Shown piece by piece: positions 7,970-15,734 of a stretch of 64,000 nt of DNA. Origin of the DNA: Aliihoeflea sp. 40Bstr573 (GTDB lineage: Bacteria > Pseudomonadota > Alphaproteobacteria > Rhizobiales > Rhizobiaceae); contig NZ_JAAAMH010000006.1 of the NCBI RefSeq assembly GCF_024105655.1, positions 163,637 through 227,636 on the forward strand, read 5' to 3'. The translations under genes were made by a program, and so were the position numbers. Within the stretch, counting starts at the first letter, position 1; each line of letters begins with the position of its first letter. The notes under the pieces are model-generated. The model was not told the origin of the DNA. It saw only the letters and a list, made by a program, of their open reading frames with translations, and did not search any database.

Positions 7970-8754
7970 CGAAACCGGCGGGCAACAGTCTGGAAAAGGT
8001 CCTCGCGGTCCTCGAAGTCTTCAGCGAGGACCGCCTGGAATGGACGCCCGAGGAACTGATGGAAGAACTGGGCTACAGCCGGCCCACCCTCTACCGATAT
8101 CTCAAGACGCTGAAAGAGGCGGGGCTTCTCACCTCGATGCCGAACACCGGCTTCACGCTCGGCCCGAAAGTGGTCGAGATGGACTATCTGATGCGCAAAT
8201 CCGACCGGCTGATCATCAACGGCACGGCGCATCTCAAGAATCTCACTTCGAAATACCGCTGCACGGCGCTCCTGGTGCGCTGGTACGGCAACCGGCTGCT
8301 CTGCGTCGACTCCGACACCTCCACGAAGAACCCGCTCTCCTCCTATCCGCGCGGGCGACCGATGCCGCTGGGACGCGGCGCAATCGCGCGTTCGATCATG
8401 GCTTTCCTGCCGCGCAGGCATCTCGTGCCGCTGGTCGAGCGGACAATGGACGATCTGCGCGCTGTTGGCCTCGGCAACAGCGTCGAGGACGTGATGGAGC
8501 AGTTGAAGAAGGTCCGGAAGGCGGGCGTCAGTGTCGCTTACGGCGAGGTGACACCCGGCGTCGTCGGCATTGCCGCACCGGTCTTCGATGCGGGGCGCAG
8601 CCCTGTCGCGAGCATCTGCGTGACCATTGCCGGCAATCTCGTCGACGGCGCGGAGATCGAGCGCATCGCGGCCGACGTCAAGGCGACAGCGCGGAACGTC
8701 TCGGAATCGCTGTTGCGCGGCCGGGCCGAGAACGACGAGAACAAATCTCATTGA
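7966..8754 (+). CDS. IclR-family transcriptional regulator
   Basis: A 262-residue regulator with an N-terminal winged helix-turn-helix (about residues 7-65: NSLEKVLAVLEVFSEDRLEW, YSRPTLYRYLKTLKEAGLL). A C-terminal GAF-like effector domain follows (GRPMPLGRGAIARSIMAFLP, YGEVTPGVVGIAAPVFD). The only start giving a whole domain is TTG 7966, which overlaps the permease stop as TTGA. The next ATG would remove much of the first helix. IclR proteins typically control aromatic and other carbon catabolism, and this gene lies between its transporter and amidohydrolase genes. The inverted repeat at 8743-8763 overlaps its last codons and stop. A matching repeat precedes the transporter operon, so autoregulation is likely. 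Confidence 0.88.
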   Translation: MTKPAGNSLEKVLAVLEVFSEDRLEWTPEELMEELGYSRPTLYRYLKTLKEAGLLTSMPNTGFTLGPKVVEMDYLMRKSDRLIINGTAHLKNLTSKYRCTALLVRWYGNRLLCVDSDTSTKNPLSSYPRGRPMPLGRGAIARSIMAFLPRRHLVPLVERTMDDLRAVGLGNSVEDVMEQLKKVRKAGVSVAYGEVTPGVVGIAAPVFDAGRSPVASICVTIAGNLVDGAEIERIAADVKATARNVSESLLRGRAENDENKSH

Positions 8755-8763
8755 ATGAGATTT
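8743..8763. promoter_or_regulatory. perfect inverted repeat AAATCTCAT-TGA-ATGAGATTT, candidate IclR operator (copy 2)
   Basis: Nine-base perfect arms around TGA, which is the iclR stop codon, located 59 bases before the amidohydrolase ATG. A TTGACT hexamer (8768-8773) follows directly and could be the -35 element of an internal promoter. The AAATCTC-N7-GRGATTT core matches the site at 4908-4928. Binding by the IclR product is inference. Confidence 0.6.
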
Positions 8764-8821
8764 CTTGTTGACTTGATGGGCGCCGCGAAGGCATCCTCCG
8801 GCCATTGCCGAGGGAGGTCCC

Positions 8822-9841
8822 ATGAAGAAGATCGATATTTTCAACCACATCTGGCCGAAACCGTTTTTCGATGCGCTGATCGCGCATATCGGCGAGATGA
8901 CCGACATCACAATGCGCTCCGGCGCCGTGCCGATGATGACGGATCTCGACCGCCGCTTCGAAGTCATGGACAAGTTCGGCGAGGATTACCAGCAGGTGCT
9001 TTCGCTTGCCTCGCCGCCGTTGGAAAAGCTGGCCGGACCCGAAAAGGCGCTTGAACTGTCGAAGATCGGCTCGGACTCCATGGCCGAACTGTGCCGGAAG
9101 TATCCCGAGCGCTTCCCTGCTTTCGTCGGCACCGCCCCGATGAACAATCCCGACGCGCTGGTCGAGGAATGCCGCCGCGCGGTCGAGGACCTGGGCGCGG
9201 CCGGCATGCAGATCTTCACCAACATCGCCGGAAACCCGGTCGATCTGCCGGAATACGAGCCGTTCTTCGAATATATGGCAAAGGCCGGCAAGCCGGTCTG
9301 GCTGCACCCGGCGCGCGGCGAGAATTTCGCCGACTACAAGAACGAAAGCCGGTCTGAATACGAGATCTGGTGGACCTTCGGCTGGCCATACGAGACCTCG
9401 GCCGCGATGGCGCGCATGGTCTTCTCGCGGTTCTTCGACAAGTTCGAGGGACTGAAAGTCCTCACCCACCATGCCGGCGGCATGATCCCCTTCTTCGAGG
9501 GCCGCGTCGGCCCCGGCTGGGACCAGATGGGCAAGCGCACGACGGACCGCGACCTGGCGGCCGTGCGCAAGGCGCTGAAGCGCCCGCATCTCGACTACTT
9601 CAAGGAGTTCTATGCCGATACGGCCTCGTTCGGTTCGGCCAAGGCGATCGAGCATGCGATCGAGTTCTTCGGCGAGGACCGGGTGATGTTCGCTTCCGAC
9701 GCGCCCTTCGATCCCGAAGGCGGGCCAATGTACATTCGCGAGACGATCCGCATCCTCGAGGAACTCGACATCTCCGACGAGCTGCGCGCCAAGCTCTTCG
9801 AGGGCAATGCGCGCAAGTTCCTGGGGCTCGGCGCGGCATGA
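8822..9841 (+). CDS. ACMSD-like amidohydrolase (amidohydrolase 2 / decarboxylase family)
   Basis: A 339-residue TIM-barrel protein of the ACMSD clade, which contains metal-dependent decarboxylases of aromatic and related acids (aminocarboxymuconate semialdehyde, resorcylate, carboxyvanillate) and hydrolases. Metal-ligand candidates are His9 (DIFNHIWP), the His in VWLHPARGEN, the His pair in LTHHAGGMIPFFEG, and the Asp in FASDAPFDPEGG. The usual N-terminal HxH motif is FNH here, so the first histidine is a Phe. The ribosome site GGGAGG is well placed before ATG 8822. The stop overlaps the aldehyde dehydrogenase start as ATGA, so the two are co-translated. Probably a decarboxylation or C-C/C-N hydrolysis step in the island; the substrate is unknown. 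Confidence 0.85.
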   Translation: MKKIDIFNHIWPKPFFDALIAHIGEMTDITMRSGAVPMMTDLDRRFEVMDKFGEDYQQVLSLASPPLEKLAGPEKALELSKIGSDSMAELCRKYPERFPAFVGTAPMNNPDALVEECRRAVEDLGAAGMQIFTNIAGNPVDLPEYEPFFEYMAKAGKPVWLHPARGENFADYKNESRSEYEIWWTFGWPYETSAAMARMVFSRFFDKFEGLKVLTHHAGGMIPFFEGRVGPGWDQMGKRTTDRDLAAVRKALKRPHLDYFKEFYADTASFGSAKAIEHAIEFFGEDRVMFASDAPFDPEGGPMYIRETIRILEELDISDELRAKLFEGNARKFLGLGAA

Positions 9842-11277
9842 CGACCGCACTCAACTATATCGGCGGCGAATGGGTGAAGGGCGCGGGCGCGCGCGACAGC
9901 CTGAACCCCGCCGACGGCAGCGTGCTCGGCACTTATGAGCCGGGCACCAGGGCCCTCGCCGACCAGGCCGCGGCGCTCGCCCGCGAAACCTTCGAAACGA
10001 CCGGCTGGGCCTCGTCGCCGCGCTTGCGCGCGGCGGTGCTGTTCGAATTCGCCGACAGGCTGGAAGCGGCGAAGGAGGAAATCGCGGACCTTGTCGTTGC
10101 CGAGAACGGCAAGCTGAGGCGCGAGGCGCTCGGCGAGACGATGGGAGCGATTTCGGAGATCCGCTACTACGCGGGTCTCGCGCGCACCGTGCTCGGCCGC
10201 ACGCTCGAGACGATGCCCGGCAATTTCTCGATGATGAATCGCGAGGCGGCAGGTGTCGCGGCGATCATCGTGCCATGGAACGCGCCGGTGACGCTGCTTG
10301 CGCGCTCGCTGGCCCCGGCGCTCGCCGCCGGCTGCACGACCGTGATCAAGCCCGCGCCGCAGACGCCGCTGATCCACGCGCGGATCATGCGCTGCCTTGC
10401 CGAATGCCCGTCGCTGCCGAAAGGCGTCGTCAATTCGGTCAACGAGCAGGGCTCTGAAGTCGGCGAGGCACTGGTGGCGTCGAGCGACATCGACGTCATC
10501 TCGTTCACCGGATCGAGCGCGACCGGCAAGCGCATCATGGCGGGCGCGGCTCCGACCTTGAAGCGCCTGTCGCTCGAACTCGGCGGCAAGGCGCCGGCAA
10601 CCGTCTTCGCCGATGCTGATCTCGACCAGGCCGTGCGCGAACTGACCGGCGGCTCGCTGGTGATGGCAGGGCAGATCTGCGTCGCAGCAGCGCGATTCCT
10701 GGTCGAGAAGTCCGTCGCGAAGGAGTTCACCGACCGGATCAAGGCGGCGTTCTCGGCAGTGAAGGTCGGGCCGGGCGGCGATGCCCAAAGCCAGATGGGC
10801 TCGCTCATCGACATCGGCAATCGCGACCGCGTCTCGCGGCTGATCGAACAGGCTGGCGACGAGGGCGAGTTGGTGCTGAAGGGTGGCGTTCCCGATGGGG
10901 CGTTGTCAAAGGGCGCCTTCCTGACCCCGACGCTCTTCACGATCGACGATGTCGCCTCGCCGCTGGTGCAAGAAGAACTCTTCGGCCCGATCGTCTCGAT
11001 AGAGACCTTCGAGAGCGAGGCGGAAGCCGCCAGGAAGGCAAACGCGACGGAATATGGCCTTGCCGCCAGCGTCTTCACGCGTGACCTCAATCGGGCGATG
11101 CGCATGTCGCGCGCCGTTCGCGCCGGCACGGTCTGGCTCAACTGCCATGGGCGCCTTTTCGCCGAGGGCGAGACCGGCGGCTATCGCCAGTCGGGCCTCG
11201 GCCGGCTCCACGGCGTCGAGGGGCTGAACGATTTTCTCGAAACCAAGCATGTCTATCTCGAGGCCGGCGCGATCTGA
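9838..11277 (+). CDS. NAD(P)-dependent aldehyde dehydrogenase
   Basis: 479 residues, the standard length for the ALDH superfamily, which oxidises an aldehyde to an acid. Landmarks in order: the cofactor-binding region VAAIIVPWNAPVTLLAR, then the glycine motif FTGSSATGKRI. The general-base Glu is in LSLELGGKAPATVF and the catalytic Cys in VMAGQICVAAARF. EELFGPIVSI lies near the C terminus. The ATGA overlap with the amidohydrolase indicates tight coupling. In ACMSD-type pathways a semialdehyde dehydrogenase acts next to the decarboxylase, as in the 2-aminomuconate branch. That makes a semialdehyde the plausible substrate, but this is inference from context. Confidence 0.92.
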   Translation: MTTALNYIGGEWVKGAGARDSLNPADGSVLGTYEPGTRALADQAAALARETFETTGWASSPRLRAAVLFEFADRLEAAKEEIADLVVAENGKLRREALGETMGAISEIRYYAGLARTVLGRTLETMPGNFSMMNREAAGVAAIIVPWNAPVTLLARSLAPALAAGCTTVIKPAPQTPLIHARIMRCLAECPSLPKGVVNSVNEQGSEVGEALVASSDIDVISFTGSSATGKRIMAGAAPTLKRLSLELGGKAPATVFADADLDQAVRELTGGSLVMAGQICVAAARFLVEKSVAKEFTDRIKAAFSAVKVGPGGDAQSQMGSLIDIGNRDRVSRLIEQAGDEGELVLKGGVPDGALSKGAFLTPTLFTIDDVASPLVQEELFGPIVSIETFESEAEAARKANATEYGLAASVFTRDLNRAMRMSRAVRAGTVWLNCHGRLFAEGETGGYRQSGLGRLHGVEGLNDFLETKHVYLEAGAI

Positions 11278-11295
11278 TCGCGCCGACCCGATGCA

Positions 11296-12894
11296 ATGAA
11301 TGAACGGAAAATGATGACGGGCGAAATGGAACGGCAAGCGGATGTTGTGGTCGTCGGCGGCGGACCAGTCGGTACGGGGCTGGCTATCGAGCTTGGCCAG
11401 CGCGGCATCCGGACGATCGTCGTCGAGCGCTATCCAACGCCGCAGCGCGTGCCGAAGGGCCAGAACCTGACGCAGCGCACCATGGAGCATTTCCATTTCT
11501 GGGGCGCGGAAAAGGAGCTGCGCGCCGCGCGCACCGTGCCGAAAGAATACGGGATCGGCGGCCTCACCGCCTACGGCACGCTTCTCGGCGACTATCACTA
11601 TGACTGGCTGCAGCGCGAGCTCGTGCGGCCCTACTACTTCACCGACAATGAGCGGCTGCCGCAATATGCAACCGAGGACGTTCTGCGCGCGCGTGCGGCC
11701 GAGATCGACGCCGTCGAGACGCTCTACGGCTATTCCGGCGAGGCGATCGAGGAAGATGAGGGCGGGGTGACGGTGACAGCCGCGCCGCGTGATGGCGGAG
11801 CGCCGGTGAAGGTCCGCGCGCGCTATCTCGTCGGCTGCGACGGCAGCAAGTCTGCCGTGCGCGACATGGCCGGCATCACGCAGACCCGTTCGGACCACGA
11901 CAGGTTGATGGTGCTGCTCGTCTTCCGCTCGACGGGGCTCCACGAGCTCTTGAAGCGCTTTCCCGGCAAGTCGTTCTACAACGTTCTGCACCCGGATCTG
12001 AAAGGGTACTGGCAGTTTTTCGGCCGCGTCGATCTCGGCAATACCTGGTTTTTCCATGCGCCGGTGCCGGCCGACACGACCAAGGACAATTTCGACTTCA
12101 CCGGCTATCTGCATCGCGCGGTGGGTGCGGCATTCGACGTCGAGTTCGAGCATATCGGCTTCTGGGACTTGCGCGTCGCGATTGCCGACAGCTACCGCAC
12201 GGGCAATGTGTTCATTGCCGGAGACGCCGCGCACAGCCATCCGCCCTATGGCGGCTACGGCATCAATACCGGCTTCGAAGACGCGCGGAATCTCGGCTGG
12301 AAGATCGCTGCGACGCTGCAGGGCTGGGGCGGCGAGAACCTGCTCGACAGCTATGATGCCGAGCGCCGCCCGGTCTTCGCCTCGACGGCGAAGGATTTCA
12401 TCGAAAAGGCGATCGAGAGCGACCGGGCCTTCCTCGAAACGCATGACCCCGATTGCGACCGCGCGGCCTTCGAGCGCGAATGGACGGCGCGGGGATCGGG
12501 CGCGCGCGACGAGGTCAACGCCTTCGAGCCGAACTATCGCGGTTCGCCGATTGTGACAGGCGCGGGCGGGCAGACCAACGCCATTGGCGGCCACACCTTC
12601 AAGGCGCGGCCCGGGCACCATCTGGCGCCGCGGAAAATGTCGAATGGCGAAAACGTCTATGACCGGCTGGGATCTGGCTTCACGCTTCTGGCACTCGGCG
12701 GTGAAGACGGTGTCGAGCGTTTCGAGGCCGCGGCGGACGAAGCGGGTATCCCGCTGACGATTGTCATGGACGATGCAGCGGGCGAGACGTCCGATTACGG
12801 AGCGCGATACGTGCTCGTGCGACCCGACCAGTTCGTCGCCTTTGCGGGCGATGCGCTTTCCCCGGACCTGCTCGTCCACGCTACGGGACGCTGA
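11296..12894 (+). CDS. FAD-dependent aromatic hydroxylase (group A flavin monooxygenase, PheA/MhpA-like)
   Basis: A 532-residue flavoprotein monooxygenase. The dinucleotide-binding fold is at about residues 17-45 (VVVVGGGPVGTGLAIELGQR, then VVERYP). The DG motif is ARYLVGCDGSKSAVRDM. The second FAD motif is GNVFIAGDAAHSHPPYGGYG, followed by GINTGFEDARNLGWK and a variable thioredoxin-like C-terminal region. It would insert one oxygen atom into an aromatic or N-heteroaromatic ring using NAD(P)H and O2. It starts 18 bases after the aldehyde dehydrogenase and ends the operon at a hairpin terminator. No ring-cleavage dioxygenase is present in the island, so the complete route must use genes elsewhere. 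Confidence 0.88.
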   Translation: MNERKMMTGEMERQADVVVVGGGPVGTGLAIELGQRGIRTIVVERYPTPQRVPKGQNLTQRTMEHFHFWGAEKELRAARTVPKEYGIGGLTAYGTLLGDYHYDWLQRELVRPYYFTDNERLPQYATEDVLRARAAEIDAVETLYGYSGEAIEEDEGGVTVTAAPRDGGAPVKVRARYLVGCDGSKSAVRDMAGITQTRSDHDRLMVLLVFRSTGLHELLKRFPGKSFYNVLHPDLKGYWQFFGRVDLGNTWFFHAPVPADTTKDNFDFTGYLHRAVGAAFDVEFEHIGFWDLRVAIADSYRTGNVFIAGDAAHSHPPYGGYGINTGFEDARNLGWKIAATLQGWGGENLLDSYDAERRPVFASTAKDFIEKAIESDRAFLETHDPDCDRAAFEREWTARGSGARDEVNAFEPNYRGSPIVTGAGGQTNAIGGHTFKARPGHHLAPRKMSNGENVYDRLGSGFTLLALGGEDGVERFEAAADEAGIPLTIVMDDAAGETSDYGARYVLVRPDQFVAFAGDALSPDLLVHATGR

Positions 12895-12915
12895 TCAAGA
12901 CTTCTGAAGAAAGAG

Positions 12916-12948
12916 GGGCGCGGAACCTTCCGGTTTCGCGCCCATTTT
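12916..12948 (+). terminator. rho-independent terminator between convergent operons
   Basis: Arms 12916-12927 and 12932-12943 form a 12-base-pair stem with one G-U pair and a TTCC loop, followed by ATTTT on the plus strand. It lies 21 bases after the hydroxylase stop and before the end of the convergent hyuA-like gene, so it may act in both directions. Confidence 0.75.
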
Positions 12949-12965
12949 CGTCATTGCAGGCCGTG

Positions 12966-14522
12966 TCAGGCGACCTTGCGCTTCTCGCTGAAGGCGATGT
13001 CTCCGACGACGCGCGCGCGCACACGGCGGGCGTCGCCCGGCAGATAGGCGATCGGAATGTCTTCGGTGTCGAGCGTGGTGATCGTGCCGGGCTGCGCACC
13101 GGCCTCGATCGCACGCTCGCGCGCCAGCTTCTCGGCCTCGGCAATGGCCGCATCGCGCGAGAGGCCGGAAAACACCTGATCCACTTCGCCGGAAACCTGC
13201 GCCATTGCCGCGCCGAGCGCGTTGGCGACGCCGGCATGCTCGACGCGCAGCACTTCGCGCACGCCGGCGAGCTTCTCGGGAATGAGGAAAGAGCCGCCGC
13301 CGACCGCGATGAGCTGAACGCCCTCGGCCGAGGTCTTCATGCGGTCGACGCTGTCCTCGACCATCTTCTCGATGCGCTTCAGGAGGGTCGAGACGGTGGA
13401 TGCATCGAGATGCTTCACGCGGTCGCGGTCGCCGATCTCGACAAGCCCGGCGGCCACGGCGACGTCCGTGGTCGTCAGCGTCGAGCCACCGAATACCAGC
13501 GCTTCGCTGGTGATTCGGTAGCCGACGCTGCGCGGTCCGATCGTGCCCCGATCGAGATCGATGATGGTGCCGCCGCCAAGCGCCATCGGAAGAAGGTCCG
13601 GCATGCGGAAGAGGGTGCGCACGCCGCCCACTTCCACAACGTTGTTGGCTTCGCGCGGAAAACCGCCAACGAGGCAGCCGATGTCGCTGGTCGTGCCGCC
13701 GACGTCGACGACCATGGCTTCCTTGAGGCCGGTCAGGAATGCCGCGCCGCGCATCGAATTGGTCGGGCCGGAGGCGAAGCTGTAGACCGGGTTCGCGGCC
13801 GCGACTTCGGCCAGCACGACGGTGCCGTCGTTCTGCGTCAGGTAGAACGGGGCGTGGACGCCCGATTCCTTCAGCGCCTGGCCGAAGGCGCCGACCGTGC
13901 GCTGGCCAAGCCCCTGAAGAGCGGCGTTGAGAAGCGTGACGTTCTCGCGTTCCAAAAGCCCGATCCGGCCGAGCGTGTGCGACAGGGTAATGCGCGCATC
14001 GGGCATGACCTGGCGCACGATCTCGGCCGCCTCGACCTCGCATTCGGTGGTCAGCGGCGAGAAGAGCGCCGTGATGCCGACCGACTGGATGCCCGCGTCG
14101 CGGATCTTCATCGCCGCCTCGCGCACCGCATCGCGGTCGAGCGGGACGAGGGGGCGACCGTCATATTCGTGGCCGCCCTCGACCATGAAGCTCATCGGCT
14201 CGACGGATTCGCGCAGGTCGTCCGGCCAGTCCACCATCGGCGGCAGCGAGGCGCCGGCCGGCATGGCGATGCGGATTGCGGCGACGCGCTCCAGCCGGGC
14301 GCGCTCGACGACTGCATTGGTGAAATGGGTCGTGCCGATCATCACCGCGTCCACCGGCGCAGCGTGGGCCGGCTGGCTCGCCGTGACGTGGCGGATCGCG
14401 TCGACCACGCCCTTCATCACGTCCGACGTGGTGGGGAACTTGATGGCGGAAAGAACGGTCTCGCCGTCGATGAGGACGGCGTCCGTGTTGGTGCCGCCGA
14501 CGTCAATGCCGATACGCTTCAT
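12966..14522 (-). CDS. hydantoinase/oxoprolinase family protein, short HyuA-like type
   Basis: 518 residues with an ASKHA-type ATP-binding fold. The first phosphate motif is RIGIDVGGTNTDAVLIDG at the N terminus, the second VVDVGGTTSDIGCLVGGFP around residue 280, then ALGGGTIIDLDRGTIGP. Known HyuA and 5-oxoprolinase subunits use ATP to open hydantoin or pyroglutamate rings but are about 690 residues or longer. This is the short form often seen next to DUF917 genes. No HyuB subunit is present. The reading frame extends upstream, but ATG 14522 is the correct start because MKRIGIDVGGT begins the fold. The ATG overlaps the stop of the DUF917 gene (ATGA). ATP-dependent opening of a cyclic amide is inference. 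Confidence 0.85.
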   Translation of the reverse strand: MKRIGIDVGGTNTDAVLIDGETVLSAIKFPTTSDVMKGVVDAIRHVTASQPAHAAPVDAVMIGTTHFTNAVVERARLERVAAIRIAMPAGASLPPMVDWPDDLRESVEPMSFMVEGGHEYDGRPLVPLDRDAVREAAMKIRDAGIQSVGITALFSPLTTECEVEAAEIVRQVMPDARITLSHTLGRIGLLERENVTLLNAALQGLGQRTVGAFGQALKESGVHAPFYLTQNDGTVVLAEVAAANPVYSFASGPTNSMRGAAFLTGLKEAMVVDVGGTTSDIGCLVGGFPREANNVVEVGGVRTLFRMPDLLPMALGGGTIIDLDRGTIGPRSVGYRITSEALVFGGSTLTTTDVAVAAGLVEIGDRDRVKHLDASTVSTLLKRIEKMVEDSVDRMKTSAEGVQLIAVGGGSFLIPEKLAGVREVLRVEHAGVANALGAAMAQVSGEVDQVFSGLSRDAAIAEAEKLARERAIEAGAQPGTITTLDTEDIPIAYLPGDARRVRARVVGDIAFSEKRKVA

Positions 14523-15598
14523 GATGCAAATACCGATTTGAATTCGAGGTCGTAGCCGAAGGCACGCGGGCCGACATGTTCGAGGCCCTTCGGCGTCTGC
14601 AGGACGGCTGGCGCGGGCAGGGCGACGGCGGTGACGCGCTGGCCGTAGCGCACCGTCTCCGTGCCGATCGCTTCGCCCGACACGGTGTCGAGAAGGCAGA
14701 TCAGGTCGGGCGTCATGGCGATGGGCTGACCATCGCGGAAGGCGACGGCCCACTCGTTCTGGAACGAGAGTTCGAAGCTCGCGCCACGATCGTTGTCGAG
14801 CCCCTCGATCTTCGCCGCGCCGCGCAGGAAACCGCCCGTCGTGGTTCGGTCGACGTCGGTGACCTTGCCCTTGAAGAGCTCGATGCCCCCTTCGTGCTCC
14901 AGCACGGCGGCGACGGGGTCGGCATGCCGCGCCCGTGCGTCGAGAACGGCGCGGCCGAGGCTGGTCGCCTTGGTGACGGTGTGGAGGACGCCCCAGTCCT
15001 TGACTTCCCGGCCGGTGCGCGGCGCCTTGCAGGTGGCAGACGTCGAGCCGACTTCGGTGCAGACCTTGCGCGATATGCGCTCCATCCACTTCCAGCTCGC
15101 CGCCTTGGCGACGATCGTCTCGTTGTCTCGGCAATCGACCAGCGTCAGCGGATACATCTGAAGGTCGCCGATGGCGAACGACGTCATCTGCGCTTCCGGA
15201 TAGGCGCGGCCCATGGCGTCGGCGTCGACGACCGGAATGTCGAGCATTGCGCCGGCGAGGAAGGGCGACAGCGCGTTGCCGCCGCCGATTTCCACGCTCA
15301 TCACGGCGCGGAACGGCTTGCCGGTATATTCTTCCATCAGCTTCATGGCGCGGGCGAGATGGGCCGGATCGACCAAGCGTTCCTGGCCGACGAGCGGCGC
15401 GCCCATCTTGGAGACGACCGCGACCGCGTCGTTGTCGTCAAGCGCCAGCGGGTCGATCAGCCGGCACTTCCTGCCCTCGCGGTAAAGCTTCTTCAGGTTG
15501 AGCTGCGCCAGATAGGGGCTGCCGCCGCCGCCGGTTCCCAATATCCAGGCGCCCACGGCCAGCGGATCGATCTCGTCCGCCGCGAAGTCACGGATCAT
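14519..15598 (-). CDS. DUF917 family protein (S-methyl thiohydantoin desulfurase-like domain)
   Basis: 359 residues. The family hallmark GAWILGTGGGGSPY is at about residues 17-30, followed by VVSKMGAPLVGQERL and MSVEIGGGNALSPFLAGAM, with AVALPAPAVLQTPKGLEHVGPRAFGYD at the C terminus. DUF917 proteins have been linked to S-methyl thiohydantoin breakdown in ergothioneine catabolism. They also commonly pair with short HyuA proteins, as here. GGAGG sits 8 to 12 bases before ATG 15598. It is the first gene of a two-gene minus-strand operon with the HyuA-like gene. It diverges from the AroM-LuxR gene across 136 bases holding a palindromic operator. A hydantoin-like substrate is plausible but unproven. 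Confidence 0.85.
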   Translation of the reverse strand: MIRDFAADEIDPLAVGAWILGTGGGGSPYLAQLNLKKLYREGRKCRLIDPLALDDNDAVAVVSKMGAPLVGQERLVDPAHLARAMKLMEEYTGKPFRAVMSVEIGGGNALSPFLAGAMLDIPVVDADAMGRAYPEAQMTSFAIGDLQMYPLTLVDCRDNETIVAKAASWKWMERISRKVCTEVGSTSATCKAPRTGREVKDWGVLHTVTKATSLGRAVLDARARHADPVAAVLEHEGGIELFKGKVTDVDRTTTGGFLRGAAKIEGLDNDRGASFELSFQNEWAVAFRDGQPIAMTPDLICLLDTVSGEAIGTETVRYGQRVTAVALPAPAVLQTPKGLEHVGPRAFGYDLEFKSVFAS

Positions 15599-15648
15599 GT
15601 CTTGCCTCCAAATATTTGGCGAGAAGCTAGCTTCGAAAGCGGGCCGAC

Positions 15649-15672
15649 AATATAAGGAACTGCCCCTATATT
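15649..15672. promoter_or_regulatory. palindromic operator AATATAAGG-N6-CCCTATATT, candidate AroM-LuxR site (copy 1)
   Basis: A 24-base near-palindrome (8 of 9 arm bases symmetric) in the divergent region between the DUF917 operon and the AroM-LuxR gene. Its core TATARGGAACTSCCCCTA recurs in reverse orientation at 16738-16757, before the second aroM. Sixteen to seventeen of 18 positions agree, which is unlikely by chance between unrelated intergenic regions. The LuxR-type fusion protein is the most likely binder. Confidence 0.65.
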
Positions 15673-15734
15673 GCGCTTGCTCACGAATTGAGCAGCCCGC
15701 AGGCGGTGGACAAGGAGCAACACGTCACGTGACC

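Noticed and set aside
7966..8754. Treating the IclR gene as truncated for lack of an ATG start
   Set aside because: TTG 7966 overlaps the permease stop as TTGA and gives a complete helix-turn-helix, so a non-ATG coupled start is more likely.
12966..15134. A 722-codon minus-strand frame suggesting a longer HyuA protein
   Set aside because: The first 204 codons are low-complexity Arg-rich sequence lying out of frame inside the DUF917 gene; MKRIGIDVGGT at 14522 is the natural start.
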